Shown here piece by piece: positions 1-8,900 of a DNA stretch of 64,000 bases (position 1 is its first letter; each line of letters starts with the position of its first letter). Source of the DNA: Microbacterium limosum (GTDB lineage: Bacteria; Actinomycetota; Actinomycetes; Actinomycetales; Microbacteriaceae). Position numbers and translations under genes: made by a program. Under the pieces are notes generated by a model. The model saw nothing but the letters and a program-made list of their open reading frames with translations. It made no database searches and was not told where the DNA came from. The stretch covers positions 744,001-808,000 of the forward strand of contig NZ_CP137080.1 of NCBI RefSeq assembly GCF_036324365.1. Direction: 5' to 3'.

Positions 1-681
1 CGAGTGGGCGCGATAGACCAGGTGGCGGATGTTCGCCTGCGTGAGGCCCTCGTCGGGGTCGTTCGCCCGGATGTGGATGGGGTTCGACATGAACCGGCGC
101 GCGAGCGTCACGATCGGCCCCGGCATCGTGGCGCTGAACAGCTGCGTGTGCCGCACCGCCGGCACCTTCTGGAAGATCTTCTCGATGTCGGGCAGGAAGC
201 CGAGGTCGAGCATCTTGTCGGCCTCGTCGAGCACGACCTCGGTGGCGTTCGAGAGGTCGAGCAGGCGCTGACCCGCGAGGTCGATGAGGCGACCGGGGGT
301 GCCGACGACGATCTGCGCGCCCGCCTTGAGCTGCTCGATCTGGCCCTCGTAGGCCTTTCCGCCGTAGATCGCCACGACGCTCGTCGGGCGGTTCGCGGTC
401 AGCATGTCCATGTCTTCGAACACCTGGACCGCGAGTTCGCGGGTGGGAACGACGATGAGCGCCTTCACGCCCGGGGCGGGGTCGAAGCCCAGCCGCTGGA
501 CGACGGGGATGCCGAAGCCGAACGTCTTGCCCGTTCCCGTCTTGGCCTGGCCGATGATGTCCTGGCCCGGAAGGCCGAGGGGGATCGTCTGCTCCTGGAT
601 GGGGAACGCGTCGACGATGCCGCGCGCGGCGAGGGCGTCGACGATGTCCTGATCTACTCCGAGATCGGCGAAAGTCGTCAC
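1..681 (-). CDS. DEAD-box ATP-dependent RNA helicase (N-terminal part, cut by window edge)
   Basis: Only the first 227 codons are in the window; the C-terminal RecA-like domain lies beyond base 1. The protein starts VTTFADLGVDQDIVDALAAR from a GTG at 681-679. It shows the DEAD-box order: a Q-motif region (FPIQEQTIPLGLPGQ, residues 27-40), motif I AKTGTGKT (46-53), PTRELA, motif II DEAD (VLDEADKMLDLGF, about residue 150) and motif III SAT (about residue 180). The family unwinds RNA duplexes with ATP, typically in ribosome assembly or RNA turnover; the exact substrate cannot be told from this half. It is divergent from the MiaE-like gene at 872. No clear Shine-Dalgarno or TANNNT hexamer was found just upstream, so the start rests on family similarity. 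Confidence 0.93.
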   Translation of the reverse strand, partial: MTTFADLGVDQDIVDALAARGIVDAFPIQEQTIPLGLPGQDIIGQAKTGTGKTFGFGIPVVQRLGFDPAPGVKALIVVPTRELAVQVFEDMDMLTANRPTSVVAIYGGKAYEGQIEQLKAGAQIVVGTPGRLIDLAGQRLLDLSNATEVVLDEADKMLDLGFLPDIEKIFQKVPAVRHTQLFSATMPGPIVTLARRFMSNPIHIRANDPDEGLTQANIRHLVYRAHS

Positions 682-859
682 GGTGCGAGTGCCTGTCCGG
701 CAGTGAGATGCTGCCTGTGTGTGCAGCGCCCGGGGGCGCGAGGGGTGGATCCACGCCCTCCACTCATCCGCAGGCGCGGGGCCCCGATCCATCGCCGGGG
801 CTGCTCCAGCCTACCCGAGGCGCGCTGCGGGCCTCACGGGGGCGCCGCACCGTGCGCAT

Positions 860-865
860 TAGGCT
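860..865 (+). promoter_or_regulatory. -10 element TAGGCT, leaderless start for the gene at 872
   Basis: TAGGCT lies 6 nt before the GTG at 872, so the transcript would start at or next to the start codon. The same geometry recurs through the window. Confidence 0.6.
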
Positions 866-871
866 GGGGCG

Positions 872-1588
872 GTGCTGAAATGGTTCCGGCGCCGGCGCAC
901 GCCCGGTCGCGTGCTCACCCTCCGTTCGCGGGGGGAGTCCTCGGACGCGACGCGTGTGGACTTCGCCGAGCTCGCCCCCGACGTGGACACGTTCCTCGGG
1001 CAGGCGGCGTACCTGCAGCTCGGATACTTCGAGACGCTCAGCCAGCTCATCACCGCCACGCCCGACCTGGCGGGCAAGGAGTCCCTCTCGCGGGCGGCGG
1101 GGGCCGCGCTGATCAAGCATCGCGACCTCGTGGCGCTCATCCGCGATCGCGGCGACGACCCCACCACGATCATGCTGCCCTTCCGCGAGCAGCTCGAGCA
1201 GTTCCGCCGCACGACGCGCGGCGAGCGGTCGATGGAGACCCTGCTCAGCGTGCACGTCACGGCGGGCATCCTCGACGACTTCTACCACGCGCTCGCTTCC
1301 AGCTACGGCGAGACGGGCCGCCGCGTCTCCCGCATCCTCGAAGCGGACGACGACCGCGGCGCCATCGTCGACATCATCGGCGAGGCGATCGAGGGAGACG
1401 GAGAATGGCGATCGATCCTCTCGCTGTGGGGGAGGCGCCTGGTGGGCGACACGCTGCTCGTGGCGCGCGCGGCCCTGTCGACGCAGGACGCGCTTGATCT
1501 CGCGGCCGAGAAGCGGGTGGAGCCCGTCTTCACCGAGCTGATGGCCGCGCACTCGCGGCGAATGGATGCCATGGGGCTGAACGCCTGA
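872..1588 (+). CDS. Ferritin-like fold protein, MiaE_2 type (putative tRNA hydroxylase-like)
   Basis: A 238-residue, mostly helical protein starting MLKWFRRRR from GTG 872. The helical stretch with acidic and histidine residues (for example YFETLSQLITATPDLAGKE and SVHVTAGILDDFYHAL) matches the actinobacterial ferritin-like family related to tRNA-(ms2io6A)-hydroxylase MiaE. In true MiaE a di-iron centre hydroxylates the isoprenoid side chain at tRNA position 37. Whether this branch does that is not established, although miaA and miaB at 27.9-30.4 kb would supply the precursor modification. The start is supported by TAGGCT 6 nt upstream (leaderless). A hairpin terminator follows at 1590-1613, shared with the convergent gene at 1619. 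Confidence 0.8.
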   Translation: MLKWFRRRRTPGRVLTLRSRGESSDATRVDFAELAPDVDTFLGQAAYLQLGYFETLSQLITATPDLAGKESLSRAAGAALIKHRDLVALIRDRGDDPTTIMLPFREQLEQFRRTTRGERSMETLLSVHVTAGILDDFYHALASSYGETGRRVSRILEADDDRGAIVDIIGEAIEGDGEWRSILSLWGRRLVGDTLLVARAALSTQDALDLAAEKRVEPVFTELMAAHSRRMDAMGLNA

Positions 1589-1589
1589 C

Positions 1590-1613
1590 CCGCCCGGCCC
1601 TCGGGCCGGGCGG
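1590..1613. terminator. Bidirectional GC-rich hairpin between convergent genes
   Basis: CCGCCCGGCCC (1590-1600) pairs perfectly with GGGCCGGGCGG (1603-1613) with a very short loop. There is no T-run on either side, which is usual in this GC range. It sits 2 nt after the upstream stop codon and 6 nt before the stop of the convergent gene. Confidence 0.6.
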
Positions 1614-1618
1614 AACGA

Positions 1619-1909
1619 TCAGCCGATGCCCAGACGCGCCCGCTCGCGCGCGTCGTGCGCCGAGCGCACGCGGGTGAGCGCCGCGACGAAGGCGACGGTG
1701 AGCGCCGCCGGGACGGCCAGGCCGATCAGCCAGAGGAGGAGGTCGGCCTCCGAGAGCCCCGCCCAGGTGAGGGCCGTCCACACGACGCCCGCGACGCCTG
1801 CGGCGAAGAGCGGCGCGACGGCCGCTCCGCGCAGGTCGCGGCCGGGCATCCCCCAATGCAGCGCGAGGCCGATCGCCGCGGCGACGACGAGGGCGAGGAC
1901 GATGAACAT
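1619..1909 (-). CDS. Small integral membrane protein, function unknown
   Basis: A 96-residue protein with about three hydrophobic segments: residues 1-20 (FIVLALVVAAAIGLAL), about 30-52 (AVAPLFAAGVAGVVWTAL) and about 57-80 (LLLWLIGLAVPAALTVAFVAAL). It ends in a short charged tail (RVRSAHDARERARLGIG). The ATG at 1909-1907 is 1 nt after the stop of the DUF3107 gene, so the two are co-transcribed. No catalytic motif is visible and I do not recognise a characterised family. Confidence 0.75.
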   Translation of the reverse strand: MFIVLALVVAAAIGLALHWGMPGRDLRGAAVAPLFAAGVAGVVWTALTWAGLSEADLLLWLIGLAVPAALTVAFVAALTRVRSAHDARERARLGIG

Positions 1910-1910
1910 G

Positions 1911-2135
1911 TCAGCCGACGAAGCCGACGCGGCGCTGCTCCTCCGTGCCGATCTCGACGTAGGCGAGACCCGCGGAGGGGACGATGTAGGAGTTGCCCTT
2001 CTCGTCGCTGAAGGAGATGTGCGACGAGCCTGCGTCGAGCGCGCTGATGACCGAGGCGCGCACGGTGTCGGCGGACTCCGCGCTCTGGAAGTTCAGCTCG
2101 CGGCCGGTGTTGGCGATGCCGATGCGAATCTCCAC
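1911..2135 (-). CDS. DUF3107 family protein
   Basis: A 74-residue protein, MEIRIGIANTGRELNFQSAE, matching the small actinobacterial DUF3107 family of unknown function (ending EIGTEEQRRVGFVG). It starts at GTG 2135-2133 with an upstream GAGGAAAGG Shine-Dalgarno. It heads a two-gene unit with the membrane protein at 1619-1909. The family is typically found next to the MiaE_2-like and DEAD-box genes, as here. It diverges from adnA; the 150-bp gap holds the adnA promoter and nothing else recognisable. Confidence 0.85.
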   Translation of the reverse strand: MEIRIGIANTGRELNFQSAESADTVRASVISALDAGSSHISFSDEKGNSYIVPSAGLAYVEIGTEEQRRVGFVG

Positions 2136-2273
2136 GGGTGACTGCCTTTCCTCGGGATGCGCGGCGCCCTCGCGCCGCCACGTCCGAGCCTATGACACCC
2201 GTTCGCGCTCGCCGCTCGCCCGCATCACGCTCACGGCGAACGCGGCGGGAGTGGAGATGTCGGATGCGGCGGC

Positions 2274-2279
2274 TACCGT
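2274..2279 (+). promoter_or_regulatory. -10 element TACCGT, leaderless start for adnA
   Basis: TACCGT ends 7 nt before GTG 2287. It selects this GTG over in-frame starts further upstream (the frame is open from about 1993), because those would precede the promoter. Confidence 0.55.
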
Positions 2280-2286
2280 CTTTTAC

Positions 2287-5200
2287 GTGCCCGATTCCCT
2301 CCCGACCCGCGCCGGCGGACGCATCGACGAGCCCGACGAGCCCGACGAGCCCGACGAGCTCGACCCGCCCGCCCTCCCCGGTCTGGACGAGCACCAGGAG
2401 CGCGTCGTCGGGCTCGAGGCATCCGCGTCGGGCGTCGTCGTCGGCGGCCCCGGAAGCGGCAAGACGGCCGCGCTGATCGCGCGCGTCTCCGCGCTGCTGC
2501 GGTCGGATGCCGTGGATCCCGACCAGATCCTCGTGCTCACGCCCACGCGCGCGAGCGCCACCTCCCTGCGCGACCGCCTGCAGGTCGCCGCGGATCGGCC
2601 CACGGCCGGTCCGCTCGCGCGGTCGGTGGCCGCCTTCGCCTTCCAGATCGTGCGAGCACAGGCGGTGCACGCGGGCGAGGAGCCGCCCCAGCTGCTGACC
2701 GGCGCCGACGAGGACCAGATCATCCAGGATCTCCTGGCCGGCGACGCCGAGGACGCCGCCGACGGCAACGACCGGTGGCCGGCGTGGCTGCCTCCCGATG
2801 TGCGCGAGACCCGTGCCTTCCGCACCGAGGTGCGCACCTTCCTCGCAGAGTGCGCCGCGCTCGGGATCGATGACGGCGCCCTCGCGCGCCTGGCCCGCGC
2901 GGGTGGCCGCGAGGCGTGGGAGGCGATGGCGTCGTTCCTCGGCGAATACCGCGAGGTGCGTCGGTCGATGCGCGGCGCGCATCGCGACGCGGCGGGTCTC
3001 GTGAGGGAGGCGGCCGCGATCACGACGATGGCGGCGTCGGACGATGCTGCGCTGGGTGCCGCGTCGGCCCTGCGTGTCATCCTCGTCGACGACGCGCAGG
3101 AGCTCACCGTCGCGGGCGTGCACCTGCTCGAGGCCTGGCGTCGGCGCGGGGTCGCCGTGCTGGCCTTCGGCGATCCCGACGTCGGCTCGGGGGCGTTCCG
3201 CGGGGCATCGCCCGCGCACTTCGCCCGTTTGGCGGCATCCCTCGGCTCCGTGCACGTCCTGCACGGCACGCATCGCGGCACCCCGGCGATGATCGCCCTC
3301 GCGCGGCGCGTGACGGCGCGCATCGGCACGTCCGGAATCGCCGCGCACCGCGCCGCGCCGGTCCCGCCCGCGGCCGACGACACCTCGGTGCGCGTGCTCA
3401 CGGCGCGTTCGGCCTCGGAGGAGCTGGATCGCATCGCGCGTCTGCTGCGTGAACGCCACGTCTTCGACGGGGTGCCCTGGCACGACTGCGCCGTCATCTC
3501 GCACGACTCGGCGCAGGTGCGGGTGCTCGAGGCCGAGCTCGCGGCTCGGGAGGTGCCCACGCGGGCTGCCGGACCCGGCACGCCGCTGGGCAGCCGCTCA
3601 CCGGTGCGCGACCTCCTGGGGGTCATCGCACTCGCCGCGCGCGAGCCCGCATCGTGGACGGCCGAGGATGTCGAGGGGGTTCTCTCGGGCTCGATCTGCG
3701 GGCTCGACCCCATCGGTCTCCGAAGGCTCCGCCTCGCGATGCGCCACGCCGACCTCGCCTCGGGAGGATCCACGCCCCCGCGCGAGATGCTGCGCTCCGC
3801 ACTCGCGAATCCGCTCGAGTTCTCGTTCGTCGACACGCGGGAGGCTCACCGCGCCGCCCGTGCCGCCCACACGCTGCGCCGGGTGCGCGAGGGGCTCGCG
3901 CGCCGCGAGACCCCCCACGAACTGCTCTGGAGCGTGTGGGAGGAGAGCGGTCTCGAGCGCTCCTGGGCCACGGCATCCCGTGGACACGGTCCCTTGGCGG
4001 CGCAGGCGGATCGTGACCTCGACGCCGTCGTGGCGCTTTTTGAGGCCGCCAAGAGGTTCGTCGAGCGCACTCCGGACGAGGACGCGATGGTCTTCGTCCG
4101 GCACGTGCTCGACTCGGACGTGGCCGAGGATTCCCTCACGGCGCCCGCCGTCGCCCCCGCCGTGCGCGTGCTGACGCCCGCGGCCGCGCTCGGCGAGCAG
4201 TTCGACACCGTCGTGGTGGCGGGGGTCCAGGAGGGTGTGTGGCCCAACACGCGCCTCCGCGGCGGACTGCTCGAGACCTGGCGTCTGGCCGATGCGATCG
4301 TCTCCGGCGGCGCGCACGAGCCCGACGTGCTCGACCGTCGCAGAGAGGCGCTGCACGACGAGCTGCGGCTGTTCGTGCGCGCGGTGACGCGGGCGCGGGC
4401 GATGCTGGCCGTCTCCGCCGTCGACGACGACGACACCGGTCCCAGCATCCTGTTCGACCTCTTGCCGGCGCCGTCGGTTCCGCCGGCGGGCAGTGAGCAC
4501 CCCCTGTCGCTGCGCGGGCTGGTCGCCCGCCACCGGCGCACGCTCACGAGCGGCCGGGCGGACGATCCCCGCGCCGCCGGCGAGCTCGTGCTGCTGGCGC
4601 AGGAGGGCGTCGCCGGCGCTGCGCCCGGTGAGTGGTACGGGATGCTGCCGCCGACGTCGACGGCCGCCCTCCGCTCGCCCGAGGAGCAGGTGCGCGTGTC
4701 GCCCTCGCGGGTGCACACGCTCGAGGAATGCGAGCTGAACTGGGTCATCGCCGAGCTCGGAGGAGAGACCGCCAGCGCCGCGGCGGGGCTGGGGACGATC
4801 CTTCATTCGGCGCTGGAGACCGCCGGGGCAACCGACGAGGAATCCCTGTGGCGCGTCGTCGAGGACCGCTGGGGGGAGCTCGAGTTCGAGGCCCCGTGGC
4901 GGGAGCGCGCGGAGCGGCACCGCGCGCGGGATCTCGTGCGACGCCTGCACCGCTACCTCGTCTCCTTCGAGCGCGAGGGAGGACGGCTGCTGGACGCCGA
5001 GCCGCACTTCGAGATCCCGCTCACCCCGGGTGACGAGCACCGGGGCGAGGTCGTGCTGAGCGGGTACATCGACCGCGTCGAGGTCACCGGTGCGGGAGAG
5101 GTGGTCATCGTCGACCTGAAGACGGGTAAGAGGGAGCCGCAGACCGACGCGAAGGTGGTTGACAACCCCCAGCTCGCCGCGTACCAGCTGGCTCTCGAGC

Positions 5201-5469
5201 ACGGGCTCATCCCGGGCGCCGACGGACTGCGTCCCGGCGGAGCGAAGCTGCTCGTCCTCGTGCCGACCGCCACGCGCCGGGACTGGGCCGAGCCGCGGCA
5301 GGCGCCGCTCGACGACGCCGCCCGCGCCGCGTTCCTGTCGCGCATCGACACGGCCGCCGCGACGATGGCGGGCGCCGCTTTCCGCGCACCCTTCGACGAG
5401 CACTGCCGGAAGGACCACTCGTACGGCCTCTGCCGCATCCACACGATCGGCGCGGTGAGCGCGCCGTGA
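2287..5469 (+). CDS. adnA: AdnA-like UvrD/Rep-type helicase-nuclease subunit
   Basis: 1060 residues from GTG 2287. The N-terminal motor domain has Walker A GGPGSGKT (residues 53-60), an LTPTRASA motif Ia and a degenerate motif II, VDDAQE (about residue 268), instead of DEYQD. The C-terminal RecB-type nuclease is intact: histidine in LGTILHSALE, aspartate in SGYIDRVE, VIVDLKTGK and NPQLAAYQ. Cysteines flanking the nuclease (LEEC and EHCRKDHSYGLC) suggest the AddB/AdnA-type iron-sulfur clasp. In mycobacteria AdnA and AdnB form a heterodimeric double-strand-break resection machine in which AdnB is the main motor, consistent with the weakened motif II here. It overlaps adnB by GTGA. A tandem 9-bp repeat lies near the N-terminus. 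Length fits AdnA (about 1050). Confidence 0.88.
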   Translation: MPDSLPTRAGGRIDEPDEPDEPDELDPPALPGLDEHQERVVGLEASASGVVVGGPGSGKTAALIARVSALLRSDAVDPDQILVLTPTRASATSLRDRLQVAADRPTAGPLARSVAAFAFQIVRAQAVHAGEEPPQLLTGADEDQIIQDLLAGDAEDAADGNDRWPAWLPPDVRETRAFRTEVRTFLAECAALGIDDGALARLARAGGREAWEAMASFLGEYREVRRSMRGAHRDAAGLVREAAAITTMAASDDAALGAASALRVILVDDAQELTVAGVHLLEAWRRRGVAVLAFGDPDVGSGAFRGASPAHFARLAASLGSVHVLHGTHRGTPAMIALARRVTARIGTSGIAAHRAAPVPPAADDTSVRVLTARSASEELDRIARLLRERHVFDGVPWHDCAVISHDSAQVRVLEAELAAREVPTRAAGPGTPLGSRSPVRDLLGVIALAAREPASWTAEDVEGVLSGSICGLDPIGLRRLRLAMRHADLASGGSTPPREMLRSALANPLEFSFVDTREAHRAARAAHTLRRVREGLARRETPHELLWSVWEESGLERSWATASRGHGPLAAQADRDLDAVVALFEAAKRFVERTPDEDAMVFVRHVLDSDVAEDSLTAPAVAPAVRVLTPAAALGEQFDTVVVAGVQEGVWPNTRLRGGLLETWRLADAIVSGGAHEPDVLDRRREALHDELRLFVRAVTRARAMLAVSAVDDDDTGPSILFDLLPAPSVPPAGSEHPLSLRGLVARHRRTLTSGRADDPRAAGELVLLAQEGVAGAAPGEWYGMLPPTSTAALRSPEEQVRVSPSRVHTLEECELNWVIAELGGETASAAAGLGTILHSALETAGATDEESLWRVVEDRWGELEFEAPWRERAERHRARDLVRRLHRYLVSFEREGGRLLDAEPHFEIPLTPGDEHRGEVVLSGYIDRVEVTGAGEVVIVDLKTGKREPQTDAKVVDNPQLAAYQLALEHGLIPGADGLRPGGAKLLVLVPTATRRDWAEPRQAPLDDAARAAFLSRIDTAAATMAGAAFRAPFDEHCRKDHSYGLCRIHTIGAVSAP
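2326..2359 (+). repeat. Tandem 9-bp repeat (GACGAGCCC) in adnA
   Basis: Three exact copies of GACGAGCCC (2326-2334, 2335-2343, 2344-2352) and a decayed fourth (GACGAGCTC) encode Asp-Glu-Pro repeats at residues 14-24 of AdnA, ahead of the helicase core. In-frame length variation between strains would be easy. Confidence 0.85.
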
Positions 5470-8400
5470 CCTCCCCCACGCAGGGTGGGCCGCGGGTGTC
5501 GGCTCACGCGATCGCCGCCGCGCTCGGCCAGTTCCCGCCCACCGACGAGCAGGCGGAGGTCATCGAGTCTCCGCTGCGCCCCGCCCTCGTCGTGGCGGGT
5601 GCGGGCAGCGGCAAGACGGAGACGATGGCCTCGCGGGTCGTCTGGCTCGTGGCCAACGGGCTCGTCCGTCGAGACGAGGTTCTCGGGCTGACCTTCACAC
5701 GGAAGGCCGCGGGGGAGCTCGGCGAGCGGATCCGCCGGCGGCTCGAGCGGTTGTCCGAGTTCGAGGAGCGCGGCCTCCTGGCGCGCCTCGGCGCGTTGCA
5801 CACGGAGGGCGCGCTGGAGGAGTTCGCGCGCATCGAACGCCGCGCGGAGCAGGAGCGCGACGCGGCGTCCCGCGCCGGCCGCGACACCGCGCCGATCGAG
5901 CTCCGGGCGCGGGCGGCGCGGACGGCGGCGCTGGATCGTCTCGCGCCGGTCGCCGTCCGCGTGGAGGGAGGGGATCTGCTGCAGCGGCCCACCGTCGCGA
6001 CGTACAACAGCTTCGCCGATCAGATCGTGCGGGAGAACGCGGTGCTGCTCGGGCGCGACGCCGATGCGGCCGTGCTCTCGGAGTCCGCCGCGTGGCTGCT
6101 GATGCGCCGCGTCGTGCTCTCGAGCGACGACGAGCGTCTCGAGCACCGCACGGAGGCGATGTCGACGATCATCGACGGCGCGCTCCGCGTCGCGCGCGAC
6201 GCCGTCGACAATCTCGTCGAGACCGATCGCCTCCGCACGATGGCCGCGGAGTTCGCGGACGTGCTCGAACGCCCGAGCGAAAAGCGTCTGCCCGACGGGG
6301 TGTACCGCGACGTGCGGGTCGCTGCGGAGAAGGTGTCGGGGCTCGCGGTGCTCGCCGACCTCGCCGACGCGTATGCGGCCGAGAAGGCGCGACGCGGGGT
6401 GCTCGACTTCTCCGATCAGGTCGCGGGGGCGCTGCGCATCGTGCGGGCCCACGCGGCCGTGGGGCACGAGCTGCGGCGCCGCTACCGCGTCGTCCTGCTC
6501 GACGAGTATCAGGACACGTCCGTCGTGCAGACGCTGCTGCTGTCCGAGCTCTTCGGCGGCGAGGCGGTCATGGCCGTCGGCGACCCTCATCAGTCGATCT
6601 ACGGGTGGCGGGGCGCGAGCGCCGGGAACCTCGGCGGCTTCGCGCGCGCCTTCGGTCGCGGGGGATCGACGGGGGAGCACGCCCTCATGACCAGCTGGCG
6701 CAACAGCGATGTCGTGCTGCGCGCCGCCAACGCCGTCCTCGCGCCGCTCGCCGCCTCCAGCCCCGTGCCCGTCCGTCCCCTCCGGCCCCGTCCGGGGGTC
6801 ACGGCGGGGCGCCTGGAGGTCGCCTTCGAGAACGACGTGGACGCCGAGGCGGATGCCGTCGCCGCATGGTTCGAGGCGGTGCGCGCCGAGCGCACCGCGC
6901 AGGGGCGCTCCACGCGCGGCGCGATCCTCTTCCGCGGGAAGAAGCACATGCAGCGGTTCGCGGACGCCCTGGCCGCGCGCGGCATCCCGCGTCACATCCT
7001 CGGCCTCGGCGGGCTGCTCTCCACGCCCGAGGTGGTGGATGTCGTGAGTGTCCTGCGCGTCGTCGACGACCCGACCGCGGGATCGGCGCTCATCCGCGTC
7101 CTCTCCGGCCCGAGGTTCGCGGTGGGGCTCGCCGACCTGCGGCTGCTCGAGAAGCTCGCGCGACGCCTGGCGAGCCACGACCACACGCTCGCGCCACTCG
7201 AGCCGGCCGTCGCGGACGCCGTCCGCACGGGTGCGGGCGCGGACCAGCCCGGGTCGATCGTCGAGGCGCTCGACTTCGTCGGGCGCGCGCGCGACGACCA
7301 CGGCTGGCTGCGGGATTTCTCACCCGCGGCGCGCGAACGCCTGCGCGAGGCTGCGGCGATGTTCCGGGGACTCCGCCAGGCCGCGGCTCTGCCGATCCCC
7401 GAACTCGTGCGGATGATCGAGCTCGAACTGCGGCTCGACATCGAACTCGCCGCGAACGAGGCCCACGGGCCGGCGCGGATCGCCTCGGCGCAGCTTCGCG
7501 CCTTCACCGACGAGGTGCACGCTTTCCTCGCCGCCGATGACCGGGGCACGGTGCGCAGCCTGATCGCCTGGCTCGACCACGCCGAGCAGCTGGACGAGTT
7601 CGCGCCGCGCACCGAACCCCCCGAGGACGACGTCGTGCAGCTGCTCACGATCCACGGTTCGAAGGGGCTGGAGTGGGATGCCGTCGCCGTCGCCCGCGTC
7701 GTCGAGGGCGAGCTCCCGGTCGCACCCCGCGACACGAAGGCCTGGCTCGGCTTCGGGGTGCTGCCCTACGACTTCCGCGGCGACGCGGAGTGGCTGCCGC
7801 GCCTGGCGTGGCGTGCGCACGACGCCCCGACGCAGCAGGCGCTGAACGCCGCGATCGCCGAGTTCGTCGAGGCGGGAAAGACCCGCCAGCGCGACGAGGA
7901 ACGGCGCCTCGCCTACGTCGCGATCACGAGGGCGCGGGAGCACCTGCTGCTGTCGGGCTCCTCCTGGGCGGGTGGGCAGAAGCCGAGGGAGCCCGCCCCG
8001 TACCTGGCGGAGATCGCCGCGGCCCTGGGCGTCGATCATGTGCGGCCCGAGCCGGGCGAGAACCCCTTCGAGGGCGACCGACGCATCATCACGTGGCCGA
8101 TGGACCCCCTCGGCGAGGCTCCCCGCACGCGTCGTCCGCGCGTGGCGGCGGCGGCGGCGGCGGTCGCGGCGGCGGCGGAACGGCCGCCGATCGAGGCGTC
8201 CCGCGACCTCGCGCTCCTCCTCGCAGAGCGTCGCTCCCGCGGCGGGGATGCGCCGGAGCCGCCGGTCAGGGTACCGGCGTCCCGATTCAAGGACTGGGTC
8301 GGCGACTACGAAGGGACGCTGCGGCGCATCGCGCGTCCGATGCCCGAGCGCCCCTACCGCCAGACCCGGATCGGCACGCTCTTCCACGCATGGGTGGAGC

Positions 8401-8900
8401 AGCGTTCGGGTGCGGGCGGACGCGGGCCTTCGTTGGACGACGCCCTGTGGGAGCTCGACGACGACGAGGCCGAGGCCTCCTCGGCCTCCGACGACGATGC
8501 TGCGCGGCTCGAGGCGCTCAAGGGCGTCTTCGAAGCGTCCGAATGGGGGCCGCTCGCCCCCGTCGAGGTCGAGTCGGAGATCGACTTCGTTCTCCGCGGC
8601 ACCCGGGGCGCAGCGCACGTCGTGATCTGCAAGCTCGACGCCGTCTACCGGCGCGATGGCCGGTACGAGATCGTCGACTGGAAGACCGGACGCCCGCCCG
8701 CATCCGATGCCGAGCGGGAGGAGCGGATGCTGCAGCTCGCGCTGTACCGCCTGGCCTACCACCGGGCGCGCGGCGTCCCCCTCGAGGAGATCGACGTGGC
8801 GCTCTACTACATCGCCGACGACCTCGTGATCCGCGGGGAGGGCTCCTACTCGGAGGAGGACCTGGCCCAGCGCTGGAATGCGGCGCGGGAGGCCCGCTGA
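5466..8900 (+). CDS. adnB: AdnB-like UvrD/Rep-type helicase-nuclease subunit
   Basis: 1144 residues; GTG 5466 overlaps the adnA stop (GTGA). The canonical superfamily 1A motor has Walker A VAGAGSGKT (43-51), LTFTRKAA, motif II LLDEYQDTSVVQ (about 345-355), GDPHQSIYGWRGA, HGSKGLEWD and motif VI YVAITRAREHL. The C-terminal RecB-family nuclease shows TLFHAWVE, CKLDAVYR, YEIVDWKTG (about residue 1068) and QLALYRLAYH. A GCG-repeat linker encoding an alanine run (8143-8178) joins motor and nuclease. With AdnA it should form the ATP-dependent DNA-end resection complex of actinobacteria. Its last 55 bp are antisense to the 3' end of the convergent phosphotransferase-like gene. Confidence 0.9.
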   Translation: MTSPTQGGPRVSAHAIAAALGQFPPTDEQAEVIESPLRPALVVAGAGSGKTETMASRVVWLVANGLVRRDEVLGLTFTRKAAGELGERIRRRLERLSEFEERGLLARLGALHTEGALEEFARIERRAEQERDAASRAGRDTAPIELRARAARTAALDRLAPVAVRVEGGDLLQRPTVATYNSFADQIVRENAVLLGRDADAAVLSESAAWLLMRRVVLSSDDERLEHRTEAMSTIIDGALRVARDAVDNLVETDRLRTMAAEFADVLERPSEKRLPDGVYRDVRVAAEKVSGLAVLADLADAYAAEKARRGVLDFSDQVAGALRIVRAHAAVGHELRRRYRVVLLDEYQDTSVVQTLLLSELFGGEAVMAVGDPHQSIYGWRGASAGNLGGFARAFGRGGSTGEHALMTSWRNSDVVLRAANAVLAPLAASSPVPVRPLRPRPGVTAGRLEVAFENDVDAEADAVAAWFEAVRAERTAQGRSTRGAILFRGKKHMQRFADALAARGIPRHILGLGGLLSTPEVVDVVSVLRVVDDPTAGSALIRVLSGPRFAVGLADLRLLEKLARRLASHDHTLAPLEPAVADAVRTGAGADQPGSIVEALDFVGRARDDHGWLRDFSPAARERLREAAAMFRGLRQAAALPIPELVRMIELELRLDIELAANEAHGPARIASAQLRAFTDEVHAFLAADDRGTVRSLIAWLDHAEQLDEFAPRTEPPEDDVVQLLTIHGSKGLEWDAVAVARVVEGELPVAPRDTKAWLGFGVLPYDFRGDAEWLPRLAWRAHDAPTQQALNAAIAEFVEAGKTRQRDEERRLAYVAITRAREHLLLSGSSWAGGQKPREPAPYLAEIAAALGVDHVRPEPGENPFEGDRRIITWPMDPLGEAPRTRRPRVAAAAAAVAAAAERPPIEASRDLALLLAERRSRGGDAPEPPVRVPASRFKDWVGDYEGTLRRIARPMPERPYRQTRIGTLFHAWVEQRSGAGGRGPSLDDALWELDDDEAEASSASDDDAARLEALKGVFEASEWGPLAPVEVESEIDFVLRGTRGAAHVVICKLDAVYRRDGRYEIVDWKTGRPPASDAEREERMLQLALYRLAYHRARGVPLEEIDVALYYIADDLVIRGEGSYSEEDLAQRWNAAREAR

